A stretch of 64,000 nt of DNA, from the NCBI RefSeq assembly GCF_002865645.1, contig NW_020194562.1:992001-1056000 (forward strand). The letters are read 5' to 3'. The position numbers and the translations under genes are program-made. The notes under the pieces were generated by a model. It had not been told where the DNA came from. It did no database searches and saw only the letters and a list, made by a program, of their open reading frames with translations. Shown here piece after piece: positions 1 to 10,362 of this stretch (position 1 is the first letter of the stretch; each line of letters opens with the position of its first letter). This DNA comes from Hyaloscypha bicolor E. Taxonomy: Eukaryota; Ascomycota; Leotiomycetes; Helotiales; Hyaloscyphaceae.

Positions 1-195
1 CTACGAGGAGGGAATGCAATTTCGCATGCATTGGCCGGGTTCCTCTGGACTGAATTATATCGGACGCCGGTGACTAGCGGGTTCTGGAATGATGTTGCTA
101 GGGCTCAGGGAATTGAGGGAGGCTACGACGTAAGGACACTCACAGCGCATGTCTCAGTGGCTGTTTTTAATGCACCCCCGGATATGTCAGAATAA
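1..195 (+). CDS. Partial C-terminus of an unidentified protein
   Basis: An open frame runs from the first base to a TAA at 193-195 and gives 64 residues with normal codon use and a protein-like composition (for example ISHALAGFLWTELYRTP). The 5' part lies outside the window. I do not recognise the family. The gene is followed within 100 bp by AT-rich repeat DNA, so its 3' end sits at the edge of a transposon-rich zone. It could equally be an intact gene end or a fragment. Confidence 0.5.
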   Translation, partial: LRGGNAISHALAGFLWTELYRTPVTSGFWNDVARAQGIEGGYDVRTLTAHVSVAVFNAPPDMSE

Positions 196-285
196 TATTA
201 ATCATGATTACTTTCAAGTCCACTCATTCCCTCATTGCTAACTTGCTCCTCGGACCCCCTGTCTCCTATTAAAAGAAATATAAAT

Positions 286-850
286 AAGTAAAATTATTAA
301 TTAAATAATCTTTTATATAATAATTTTATACTTTCTTTAAGCTTCTTTAACTTTATTATAAATTTTAAAATAAGAAGTTATAATCTTGCTTTATAAGCTT
401 TATTTAATAAAAATAAAAAGTAAAATTCTATATAATTATTAAGGAAATTAGAGATTTAGTAATAATTATTATATTAAAGAAAGCTTTAAAAACTTTATTA
501 TTAAAACCTTTAATTTTATTTCTCTTTTTAGTTTAAGCTTTATATTAAATTTATTTAAATTACTAGTTTATAATAATTTGGCTTTTACTTTTAGCTTTTA
601 ATATTATAATCTAATAATAATAACTTAAGTAATTCATTATATCTCTTAATATTTATATATTATATAATCCAGTTTTATAATAAATATAATAAAATTACTA
701 ATAAGATACTTTTAATTTTAATATATTTAGAATACTTAAAGTGGAATTTACTAAAACTAATTATATAAATAATAAATTTGATTCAAGTAAAAAAGATATT
801 TTAATAATATTTTTGGAAAATAAAGAGAAAGAGAGAGAGAGAGGAAAGAA
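286..850. repeat. AT-rich block, probably RIP-degraded repeat
   Basis: This stretch is almost entirely A and T, rich in TA dinucleotides, and without reading frames. It has the same texture as the large block at 27.5-38.9 kb. That pattern is what repeat-induced point mutation leaves in fungal transposons. No transposon domain can be read in it. Confidence 0.6.
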
Positions 851-880
851 ATAGGGGGGTGCAGGGTAAAAACAGTAGAA

Positions 881-955
881 TAATCGTTTAGTAAACGATT
901 ACTAATCGATTATAATAATAGCTAATCGATTACTAATAGATTGCTCAGCAATCGT
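881..955. repeat. Cluster of palindromic ATCGATT motifs
   Basis: Inside 75 bp there are repeated, mutually inverted copies of AATCGATT/TAATCGATTA and a TCGTTTAGTAAACGA palindrome. They lie next to the AT-rich block and may be a subterminal repeat of a DNA transposon. No TIR or target-site duplication could be assigned. The rest of 956-1272 shows nothing recognisable. Confidence 0.4.
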
Positions 956-1272
956 TGCCGAGCCTAAATTCCCCTATCTCACCGCTTTTACTTTTTCCCC
1001 ACCTATATTCAGTATCATGTGGCTATATTGATGCTGGATTTTTTTTTGTAGCGGTTCTCCATGATTCTAACATAGAATGCAAAAATAACACTCAATGGTT
1101 GCCGCTATAAAAACAATCAGCTGGTCATTCCGACTACTTCTCTTATCTTTAGTAGCTAATGTAATGCCATATCCGGTTGGGATTACATTGGGCACACTTA
1201 CTTGTAAGTAAATCGAGATTGAGGGAGACCCTGGACATATCTCAATTTTTTTCAATTGAACTAAGTGATTGA

Positions 1273-2275
1273 AACAGGAGTTCCGCTTACTACACCGACG
1301 CTGATGAATTGGTCTCCGTTGCTCGCGTTGTAGCTAACCATGAATGGCAGTCATTTTTCTCAGAGACGTGGAAAGATCCCAAGAATCAGGCGTTAGTACA
1401 GCCGTGCTTCTTTTGGACAAAATCAATAGCTCACCGTCCACGTTATAGATCACTGAGTGACGCGGAGGTAGCCTCTCTCTTTAGAGCGACATTGCAACAG
1501 ATCAAGACTGTTACTATTAATTCTATCGTTGTTCCTGTCCATATTGGAATCACGCTCTGGGTACACTGAAACAAGCCGCGATTGATGAGGGATTGATAAT
1601 GGAGTATCAACAAGTTACTGGCAGCCTAAACGCAGATCGACTTGCGTACAATATGGATTCGTGTACGGAATTCAAGCTGCCACCAAACGAAAGTTGCGAT
1701 CTTGATTACACCAATTTGGCCCTAGTCTTCAATTACGAGCCCGAACGCCTTTCAGTAGCTATGCTCGATGTTGGGCGGTATATTTGCAAGCCGTATAACA
1801 TTGAACACTACTCAAAGTTTGGAGAGATGAGTGGCAGTATCGTAAGTGCTCACCTTTTTTGTCATTGCACTTTCCTCTATCTATAGCAAGTATACTTAGC
1901 TCACACAATTCTCTTCTCTAGCTTGACCCCGCCCGACATCAGGAGTTATCTGAAAATCTCAAGCTTTATTTAGAAGTATTCAACGCAGGAATGAGAAAGA
2001 AGTGGTCTTATCAAGACGCACTGAGTTATCTGCGGGCCGTTGTACTAAGTGGCGAAGCCTCAGACTCAGGCATGGAAGAGATGCGTCTTGCTCTTGCGTC
2101 TGCTCTCCCAGAGTACCAGGACAAGTTTCGCATGTCGTTAGATTCCCATTTCGTTGGCGCTTTTGGAGCTGCGCAGAGGGCAAGGCATATTGTGCAGAAT
2201 CCGAAGTTCCTTTCCCCGTCAGATCCGGGGTATGCACCTGGGAATCCGGGCGGACATGTACACGAAGAGTTGTGA
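1273..2275 (+). pseudogene. Hsp70-like (actin-fold ATPase) protein, frameshifted fragment
   Basis: Two well-formed coding blocks can be joined. Block one opens at 1273 (frame of LVSVARVV) and runs to about 1535. There the frame slips by one base and continues as PYWNHALGTLKQAAIDEGL, then to 1841. A standard intron (gtaagt..tctag, 1842-1921) is followed by an in-phase exon ending in TGA at 2273-2275. The C-terminus reads DSHFVGAFGAAQRARHI. This matches the closing GAxGAA helix of fungal Hsp70-like ATPases, a family with an actin-type ATPase fold often found beside NLR and heterokaryon-incompatibility genes. The N-terminal phosphate-binding loops are missing and no ATG is in frame, so the gene is truncated as well as frameshifted. 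The family call rests on motif resemblance only. Confidence 0.5.
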
Positions 2276-3171
2276 TTAGTCATTTGCAGCTACTACGATG
2301 TTGGAATTAGCAAGAGGCGAGACTGTGGTAGGCGAATAGTCTAAAGTTCTGACCTTGGTTGAGTAATCATTACAGCCAAGTTTTGTTATTATACCTATCA
2401 TATCAGTGTGCCCCTGTCAACCCCTGCAACACCCCTATTTTGCTCGCGTAGCATTCTTAAAACATGGGTGTATGCCCAAAGCAGGAATTTTGAATCTCGA
2501 CTCTCTTTTAGATGCATAAGCACCTTTTCAGGGCAAATCCAGAGAGGGTGCTCATATATTTGAGAAAGTGATCCCCTTCTAGCCCCCTTCCCCCGCGCTT
2601 AGCAAGCTAATTTTTGTAATTTTATTGTAAAGTAAGACTTTCTTTTTCGGCTATTCTTTAGCCCCCGGCACACGCACAAAAGGTAAGCAAGAAGCATGTC
2701 CCTCTCTCGCCCCTTGCAATCGCTTAAAAAGTATATCCTCAAGGTACACGCGTAACGGCGTGCCCCTAGCCTATTAAGGTCCTAGTATTAGTAGAGATAA
2801 GCTTTAGAACTCCCAGAATTAGCACGATGGCTAGGTGCAATACTACTTACCTATCATTGTCACACGTTCATATGCATTCGCTTCACCAGGACCGGACGGA
2901 ACATGGAAAGAGGTTCTGATTTCGAATTAATCTGATTCACGGGTGCCAAAGTTGTCGGGACATAGCTGCCTATTCAGGCCTAGCTCTATTTCAACTCTGT
3001 CCCTACATATGAGGGCATTCCCTCTTCTCTACTACTGAACATAAACAAATCAACACCAATACAATCGTTTCTACTGTTCTATTCGTTTGCAAACCCTGTA
3101 TTCCCAACACTGGCCAGTGGTTAACCATACAGTTGACCACAGAACAGCTAGGTTTATTCAGAAGAGACTCG
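2276..3171. other. Intergenic, no gene seen
   Basis: Mixed-composition DNA with short pyrimidine-rich tracts and no convincing frame on either strand. It separates the Hsp70-like fragment from the MITE at 3180. Confidence 0.5.
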
Positions 3172-3179
3172 AACGCGCT

Positions 3180-3617
3180 CAGTGTGCGAAAAAATTAATC
3201 AGATTAATTGATTAATTCATGAATATTCATGAATAGCGTGAATAGAATTTGATTAACGTGATACTTATGTAATTTGATTAGATTAGAATAATTAATCATG
3301 ATTATTCATGAATACCTTAATTAATATACACGTGACTACAGCACGTGATAGTCTAGCCTAATTAAGTAAGGTTCTTGCTCTAGCACTGCCTTAGCGAGCT
3401 TTTCTCTCTAGAAGCAAGGTAGCACTAGAGCCTGATTCTTACCTAATTAGGCTAGCCTGTCACGTGCTGCGGTCACGTGTACATTAATCAAGTTATTCAT
3501 GAATATTCATGATTAGCTTAATTAATTCGTGAATAGAATATGATTAATGAGAAAATTTCATGAATAGATTAGATTAATAGCCATTAATCTAATCTAATCT
3601 ATTCATTTCTCACACTG
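3180..3617. mobile_element. hAT-like MITE (438 bp) with 8-bp target-site duplication
   Basis: The element begins CAGTGTG (3180-3186) and ends CACACTG (3611-3617). It is flanked by a perfect 8-bp duplication, AACGCGCT at 3172-3179 and 3618-3625. Eight-base duplications and CAGTG-type termini are hallmarks of hAT transposons. The whole element is a long imperfect foldback: ATTCATGAATATTCATGAAT motifs and CACGTG boxes on the left are mirrored on the right around a centre near 3400. It has no coding capacity, so it is non-autonomous. A related element sits at 15192-15791. Confidence 0.85.
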
Positions 3618-3625
3618 AACGCGCT

Positions 3626-4274
3626 GAAACGAAAGGATACTTGGCGCTAGTATCGTGAGAGTGCTAAAGATCATCGAATCTTATCATTATACGCTAGGCG
3701 TACTTGATATAAGGAAGATAATCAAGACTGTAAAGCTCCTAGTCGAACTGCTAGGCAGGTCGAATAGCTCAAAGCACCAGTGCGTCCATCACGCAGAACA
3801 ATTACCGTTCACGACGTGGAAGAAGAACAGTATATTGTCTATGCTGTTGCCAGGCATACCAGGTAGATGAGAAGACTTATTACTCTCGAAAGAAACCAGA
3901 ACGAAACCGAACAGCTTACGGTAAAGCATCTCTGCCAGCGTTAATTACTTTAGAGAATTATCCACGGCACTTGAACACCATCTGCCATATCTATCAACTA
4001 CGCGGACCTCTTAATTGAGCCTATTTGCTATCACAGCATCTCTCCCAGCGTCAATTACGTCAGACACAATTGAAATACTATCCAAACGATTCGAATCCGA
4101 TATCAGAACAATATGGCGCCTGCACTAGAGCCGACACCAGCTCCTAAGATCCTAAATCCCCTTACGAACCACGACCTCCAATATTACCATGCCGACGTAA
4201 CAAGATGAGGCAGAGAGGTAGATCTTTCAGCTAAAGTAACAGAATCTATTGTCAATACGTAGCTCTTAAACCGT
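3626..4274. other. Intergenic, no gene seen
   Basis: A few short frames (for example 3655-3870) have no recognisable family and no introns that extend them. Two passages near 3930 and 4040 share CATCTCTSCCAGCGT, a weak local duplication. Confidence 0.4.
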
Positions 4275-4619
4275 ATGGAGCTATACACACAGCAGGAATA
4301 TGGAGATAAAAATCTATTGGGAGTGTATCGTGAGGACTTTGAGCGATGGACAAAGGAAACCTTCTTAAAGGGAGATAAACATCTGGTTCGAATCTTCCGC
4401 GATTATCTTCGTTCATGGGGAGTATACATACCCGAGAACAGTGATTCTATTTCCAAGAGCCTTGCGGAAACGCTTCATGAAAAAACGGCCCGCGATCTGG
4501 CCACAGGAGGCACTCGAGGCACAGGCTACCTGATGGGTCTTGTCGCGTCAACTGGTGCAGCCACCCTCTCAGACAACTTTTTCAACATTCCCGGCCTTGG
4601 AGTAGGTACATATTCGTAG
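4275..4619 (+). CDS. Uncharacterised 114-residue ORF, possible retroelement gag relic
   Basis: The frame from ATG 4275 to TAG 4617 encodes a charged helical stretch (EDFERWTKETFLKGDKHLV) followed by a Gly/Ala-rich end. A short upstream frame starting at 4113 (MAPALEPTPAPKIL..) has the style of retroelement gag N-termini but is closed by a stop before this ORF. I cannot assign a family. It may be a relic of a retrotransposon or a lineage-specific gene. No Shine-type or splice evidence decides the start, and the ATG used is simply the first in frame. Confidence 0.3.
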   Translation: MELYTQQEYGDKNLLGVYREDFERWTKETFLKGDKHLVRIFRDYLRSWGVYIPENSDSISKSLAETLHEKTARDLATGGTRGTGYLMGLVASTGAATLSDNFFNIPGLGVGTYS

Positions 4620-5024
4620 AAAGAATGCTACACCAATACTACAGAACAGGAACACATCTATCACAGCAACGCCGGCCGCGTACGAGATGGTGATCTTCAA
4701 GATCGCTGAGAGCTGAAGTCAGCCCGTCCACGACGATTTTAAATTGGGTCCAGTGCTGAGATCTGCAACAAACGGCTCAAGGGACAAATTTCTTGGTATA
4801 TGGATATCCGTTCTGATAGTCAGTCAGGGATAAAGCATTGATTTAGGATTCTTATACAAATTCTTCGGTCAAGGGTGGTGCTTTAATCAAGCTGTCCAAT
4901 GAACACCAAACCGCTATTATGCAAATTAAGGTTCCACGATCAGATAGCCTTCCCAATATTTCATACTCATTATCATTTATGCTGCTATTCATAGGTTTAT
5001 GTCAGAAGCAGAAGCCTATTTCCT
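4620..5024. other. Intergenic, nothing recognised
   Basis: No coding signal on the plus strand. This stretch would hold the 3' flank of the minus-strand SGNH hydrolase gene. Confidence 0.4.
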
Positions 5025-5816
5025 CTATACACCAACCAGTAAAACCAATGAGACAACCGGAAACCACATCAGCCAGCCCGCTCCTCCCATCAAAGCAGCT
5101 CCACTCGCCACCCCATCAACCCACCCCTTCGATTTCGCTTCCAAAAGCCCCTTATACCACCCTTGTGCCATAAGAGTGTAGCCCACATCATCAGGGTGGA
5201 GACCATCGACTTCCATTCCCACCGTAACTTTAGACATCGATACGACCAATGTCCTATTCCCCGCCTTCGCCCTCTTACTCACGACACCCGCCACCTGCCC
5301 ATTAAAGACCTCAATATTATCTTGTGTAGTATTAATTGCAGACGGCGTTAAAGTTGCTACCAAAACTGCCGCTTTTGGCCACGCAGTGACGATTTCGTCA
5401 ATGAGAGCCCCCAATCGCCCAGGTGCTCCATTAGGCGAGATGTTCGCGTTGAACATGTCGTTCGTCCCGGCCATGAGCAATACGATGTCTCCTTCTAATG
5501 TTCCATTCCAACTTAGGGGGACTTTTGCGTAGTCGCCGATTTGTGAGATCAGAGCTCCAACGTGTCCTTCATTGGCATTGTTTGGTGGAGGGAGGTTTCC
5601 GGAGGTCACTGAACCGATGTAGGTTATTTTTGGTTTTGAAGTTGTAAAAGTGGAGTTAGGTGAAGTGAGCAGAGTGAGCAAGGGAGCTCGATAACCAGAG
5701 CCGTTCGTGCTGCCATAGCCCCAGGTTATTGAGTCCCCGAGAGGGAGGATGCGGAGATGTGTTATTGCTTGTGCAGGAGATAAGAGTACTGTGGACTGTA
5801 AGTGAAGTGCTCGCAA
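5025..5816 (-). CDS. SGNH/GDSL-type hydrolase (esterase/lipase)
   Basis: The minus-strand product (about 260 residues, stop at 5025-5027) has the signature blocks of SGNH hydrolases in order: block I LPLGDSITWG with the catalytic Ser, block III MAGTNDMF with the oxyanion-hole Asn, and block V DGLHPDD with the catalytic Asp and His. The likely role is a secreted esterase acting on acylated carbohydrates or lipids. The C-terminus ends in a hydrophobic run (WLMWFPVVSLVLLVGV), which could be a GPI-attachment signal. The start is unresolved: the open frame reaches 5843 without an ATG. A good signal-peptide-like ATG at 5871 (MSHLLLLAITC) lies one base out of frame, implying either an intron I could not place or an indel. 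The core domain call is firm and the N-terminus is not. Confidence 0.8.
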   Translation of the reverse strand: MRALHLQSTVLLSPAQAITHLRILPLGDSITWGYGSTNGSGYRAPLLTLLTSPNSTFTTSKPKITYIGSVTSGNLPPPNNANEGHVGALISQIGDYAKVPLSWNGTLEGDIVLLMAGTNDMFNANISPNGAPGRLGALIDEIVTAWPKAAVLVATLTPSAINTTQDNIEVFNGQVAGVVSKRAKAGNRTLVVSMSKVTVGMEVDGLHPDDVGYTLMAQGWYKGLLEAKSKGWVDGVASGAALMGGAGWLMWFPVVSLVLLVGV

Positions 5817-5871
5817 ATGGAGAGTAACGTATGAACTTGCAAGTTATTGCCAAGAGGAGGAGATGGGACAT

Positions 5872-6484
5872 GATAGGCGGTGAATTTATTATCATCGTAA
5901 CTAAATGCCTCTTGACAATTCCATGGCAAGATAAGCAAGTGAAGCCTTAAAAGCGACCGTAGGAAAGGCTAGCAACTGATACAGGGACCTCACTGTAAAC
6001 GAGCACCCGGGAACGGCATTTCCATGAGATGAGGGATTAAATCGAAGAAAGATAAGGTGACTTCGTATTCCAAATCAAGTGTTTGGTTAATGCAGTGCCG
6101 CGTGTTTTATGCAGTGATTCTGTCCAGGCCCAGTCTGTGCAGATCATGTCGATGTGACGCTGATTTTTGGTGATTGTGGCGTGCTGCCCGGACCGGACCT
6201 CTCAGCTCAAGCCACCCCCGCTGTTGATGGACTCAATAGAGACCCTGCATATGCTCTCCTCGGGAATATAATTCGCCTGCCGAGTCGAGAGAATATGCTG
6301 CACAAAACCCAAAGAAGCCCAAAGTCATTCCTTTTCAGGAGGATTCCCCTCATGTTCATCCCCAGCTCATTGCAGCATGCAGCTGTTACGGACAACAATT
6401 GGAGACTTCCGTTGACGGTCGGTGGTCCAATTGACTTTATCGCACCGCCAACCGAAGAGCGGCTTAACGTTCTTGCGCCTTACG
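5872..6484. other. Intergenic between two minus-strand genes
   Basis: Holds the promoter side of the SGNH gene and the 3' flank of the Zn2Cys6 gene. Plus-strand frames here (6154-6591) are shadows of the regulator's C-terminal exon. Confidence 0.4.
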
Positions 6485-8303
6485 TCACCAGCAAAGCTCC
6501 ATTCGATGAGCCACAAATCCTACGGGTCCTGTACCCATTGTTGCCGTCAAAAACCTCAGCTTCCCTTGACGTTTGTGCAGGTCAAAAGTAGTCTTGATTG
6601 CTCTCAGCCTCCTGTGCTCAGGTATTAAACCACTCTCGTCACTCTCTTCTAGCTCCACGATAGCAGTGGCAAATGTGCTCGCTACATGGGAATCCCAAAT
6701 TCCCTCTTGTCTTGACATGGATCGCAGATAATTTATCGCTTCGGTGCGGATAGATGTCTCTCGGCACTTTGAGGCAATGAAGAACAGCGACTTGATCAAA
6801 ATCGACGAAACTACGAAGGTATGCCCCAACTTGGAGACTGCAACGTTAAAGAGTGTGCCTGCTGTTGAAAGCGCCGTTCGAAATTCCGAAACGTAGGCAT
6901 CGTATGTGAGCTCGGGGCCAAAGCAACAATGCAGAGCTACAGCACTGCAAATAAAATTAAGGAGGAGTGTCTTGGCGACTAAGAGATCCTTCCCTCCCAG
7001 ATTCAAAGACTGGGTAAGAACAGGCTGGAAAGCTTTGCGCCAGGAAGTGAGTCCTTGTTTGAGGAACTTCACACGCTGTTGTTGATAAATTGGTGAGAAA
7101 ATGGCGCCAGTTGAATTGCCGACTTGAAATACAGGTCTCGGTCCGCTCGAGGGATCCGAATAATCCCACAATCGCTCATCGATATTGTACACGAACCTGT
7201 CGACTTGTGTTAACAGGATATCGAAAAACTTCCGTGCCGCATTCAGGTCGATAAACCCCTGGGTGGGAATGGCTTGGATGATTGCCGCAGCGACGTTCTG
7301 GAGGTCTGGGTGCATTTCGACAAGATTCGCCTTGTGCCATGAATATATGTCACGCTCGAGACGGGTAAAGATCGAAATGAGCTCGTCTTCTATGATTCCC
7401 TGGAGGAATTGTTGTCCATCAAATGAGGTTAAATGCATGAGACCGAGGAACCGTTCATTAACTGCCCCAATTTCGGTTAGCCATATCCGTGACAAGGCCA
7501 ATGGCTGACTCGACCAAGCATAGTCAAGTGAGATTTATTTATGGAGTATAGCTAGAGAGAAGGGAACTTACTTAACCTGATGCCATTTTGGACGTGTGCT
7601 ATTGCCAAGTCCAAGTTCCCGTGATAGTACTCGAAACAGACGGCGAGTAGACAAGCAATCAGAATTGTCCTCCTGCTTTTGCGCTGTTCTTGGCATGCTT
7701 TGCGTATTCCTTGAATAGTTATACCATAGTATCGAAAGGCAACCTGATAGTGGGCGCTTCCAGCTGCCAAAGCCCTTCCAGACAAGTTTCCGATGGCCGC
7801 TGTGACGTCGTGGCTCTTGTTCAAGGCCCCAAGAGCAATAATCGCATGTTTGATAAATTGATCTTGTTCTGAAGCTTGAAGCACAATATGGCACCATATA
7901 GGTGTGTCGAGATACTCTCCAAGATTGCGGGAAGTGGTACCTACAAATACATTGAAATAGCTCAATTCCTGATCGTTGGTGGACAATGGTTGAGCAGGAG
8001 TAAGTGCCAAGGGGGTGACAGCCGTTGACATAGGTTCGATCTTGGGAACCAAAGGAAGGAGGCGCTGTGTTGAATGCGTGGGTTTTTGCTTCACTTTGTA
8101 ACCCCACACTCGAGCCGGAAATTCTGGCATCGTATGCAAGCCGGTTTCGTCTCATCGCACTTTACACGTCTGGCCCTATGCTAGTCTTCAGAATAATCCA
8201 TTATCGATATGTTATACCCTATCGCGGAACAATGAACTTACTTGCAGGTGACACACCCTGATCGAGATTTTGAACCCGGCCCACTTCTCTTCCTTACCTC
8301 CAT
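6485..8303 (-). pseudogene. Zn2Cys6 transcription factor, 1-bp frameshift after the zinc cluster
   Basis: The start codon is ATG at 8301-8303. Exon 1 (8242-8303) ends GCVTCK, followed by a canonical intron 8176-8241 (gtaagt..catag). Exon 2 continues ARRVKCDETKPACIRCQNF, completing a six-cysteine binuclear zinc cluster (C-X2-C-X6-C and onward). Just after the last cysteine, in the G4 run at 8102-8105, the frame hits a stop four codons later. One extra G restores the frame into the long downstream region (GYKVKQKPTHSTQR..). A second intron lies near 7508-7569. The rest (to TAG at 6485) is the helical fungal regulatory domain, about 530 residues in total. Without correction the product would be only the DNA-binding domain. 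The gene is either inactive, carries a sequencing error, or makes a short protein. No target is inferable from neighbours. Confidence 0.8.
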
Positions 8304-8704
8304 TCTTCCCCGCCCCGCCGCCACTACTCCACAGCGGCCGTCCTATCTGTTTCCTGACGAATGATGTTTGATCAAGTTTTGAATGGCCCTAGAATGTGTG
8401 GCCAGGGGGTTCAGGGACATCTGCAGGTCACTAGAGAAATTGCAGGCTTCTCGGGAGCCGGAACTCAATTCCGAGGGTTTCGACCACAAATTGTGAGTCT
8501 TCACAGTTGGTGGCTTTAACGTATGAAGCTTAGCAAGATCTCGATTTTTGAACAAACCAAGAACTTCAAGCGACTTGCGGCAAAAGGAAGGAAAATCGAA
8601 GGTGCTGCTCAATTTGGACCTGTGATCGAATTGAAAGTGTTTCAGTCGTACCAACGCCTTCGCTAGTGCTTATGCGAGAAAAACTGGTGAAGTGGTGAAG
8701 GAAC
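8304..8704. other. Intergenic, no gene seen
   Basis: Upstream flank of the minus-strand Zn2Cys6 gene. Short frames only. No repeats apart from the MITE that starts at 8707. Confidence 0.4.
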
Positions 8705-8706
8705 TA

Positions 8707-8955
8707 CGGAGGTACAGCCCATAATGATAGTAACAGCACTAGCAGGGGTCAATAGAAAACTCGTGATTTCAACACTCGATAACTTTTGCTATACAAAACA
8801 CAAAAAGTTTGTTTAAACGCTGTAAATATCCATAATAGTGCCGTATAGTAGTGCTACGTTTTTTTAAGTTTTTACGATACGTTGTTGTTGTGATACCAGG
8901 TTGAAAAGTTCGGACCCCTGCTAGCGCTATTCCTATCATTATGGCTGTACCTCCG
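8707..8955. mobile_element. Mariner-like MITE (249 bp) with 44-bp inverted ends and TA duplication
   Basis: The left end starts CGGAGGTACAGCC and the right end is its reverse complement GGCTGTACCTCCG. The inverted repeat extends for about 44 bp with one indel and about four mismatches. It is flanked on each side by TA (8705-8706 and 8956-8957), the target preference of Tc1/mariner transposons. The 160-bp interior is AT-rich and non-coding. Confidence 0.8.
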
Positions 8956-9290
8956 TAGGTCAGCCTTATTCTTATGACGCTGATGATTGGTTGAAAGTAT
9001 GATTGGTCAATTAATAGAGAACATGATAGGGAAGACAGGGAAGTGAAAGGAAAGTTGAAATATCGTAAGAAAAAGGCGCACCGGATATCACTCCTCTTCC
9101 TCTCCTTACATTGGGGCAATTTGGGGAACAAGGACCCTACCGGTCTCTTTTCCCATATCAGTACTAAGATTCTTTTGCCCTCATATTTGCGCAAACAATC
9201 CATATTCGACACTTCTCAAGCTAGAGGATTAATATTCATTCTGACAGCCGCTGTCTGATTTCCAGTCCGTTTTTTAAGGTCTCTTGCATC

Positions 9291-10362
9291 ATGGTTCAAC
9301 CGTGGGCAGACCAACCTTTCACTCTGATATCAACTTCAAACGCAACCAAATCTACGGCAAGCGAAAATGCGATCTATGTTGCGGACGGAAGTATGTATTC
9401 CTAAAAGCTCGTTCTCGTAACTATGCTGCATGCAAACAAGCAAGCTCTCCAAGTCAGTTTTGGGGCCACACCTCACCATAAGAACATTGTACATTTTCCA
9501 GACAAACAAGCCGCTAAGTAGAAGATGTTTCAGTAGTCAACGCCGACAATATATTGATTCGCTGCATCGATTCAATCTACCTTCCAGTTCTAGGTCAAGG
9601 AGGAAGCAGATATCCAGGGTTTATTACAATACTCACTATTCGGGTCAGTAATACAGTCATGTGTCTTTCTATATCCCATGCTAACGACTCTCAAATAAGA
9701 GGGAGGAATAGATTCAGTCAGCTCCCTAGTATACCAACATGGCAATCTTTGACATGACGATTTTTAGTTGGCATCACAACGCTGAAGAGAATGTTTTCTT
9801 TCCAGAAGTCGTGGCGATTACTGGAGAGAAGGGAGTTATGGGCCGGAATATTGAGCAAATCAGTCTTCTATCCAGGTATGGAAGCGTGGTCGCAATACAC
9901 ATTTGAGTGCATGAAGAAAGGAGGGTCTCAGAATTTCGACACAACTTAGGTTAAGAAGCTCGTCGATGGTTTTACACCATACCAAGTCAAACATTTGAGT
10001 GAGGAGATTCCGACACTGTTGAAGCTTAACAAATATGATATTGCGGCAGTGAAAAAATCATTTCAAAACTGGGACAAGCATATCCAGGCGGAAGCAGACG
10101 CTGTGAGTAATTACTTAAACATATGCTCCAGTTTGTCATTAACAAGAAGTCGTGGAGCATCTATCCCTTGGAATGGACAACGTTGATTGGACTTATGAGG
10201 GAGGGAGCAACTTTCCTGAATTGTCGTCTTTCGTTTCCTATCTGGTACACTATGTGTTTGGCCGGAAATATCGTTCTATTTTCCAATCCATTGTTTGGAA
10301 AGAAAAGACCACTGGTGTTCTTCCCAGACGATGGTGAGGAGTACGAAGGCGGGCTGCATTAA
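9291..10362 (+). pseudogene. Hemerythrin-like HHE-domain protein, degraded
   Basis: Pieces of one protein are readable in order. ATG 9291 starts MVQPWADQPFTLIST. Around 9550 comes NILIRCIDSIYL. Near 9760 is FSWHHNAEENVFFPEV with the metal-binding His-His and Glu of HHE domains. Near 9960 is KKLVDGFTPYQVKHLSEEIP, followed by WDKHIQAEAD with further His. The C-terminal tail at 10170-10362 is split between two frames. HHE proteins carry a di-iron or oxygen-binding helical bundle. Intron-like joins explain some breaks, but a stop at 9949 (TAG in front of KKLVDG) and the terminal frame change near 10280 do not fit any intron I can find, so I call it a pseudogene. Confidence 0.65.

Noticed and set aside
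860..960. ATCGATT palindromes as a complete MITE
   Set aside because: No matching termini or target-site duplication could be defined.
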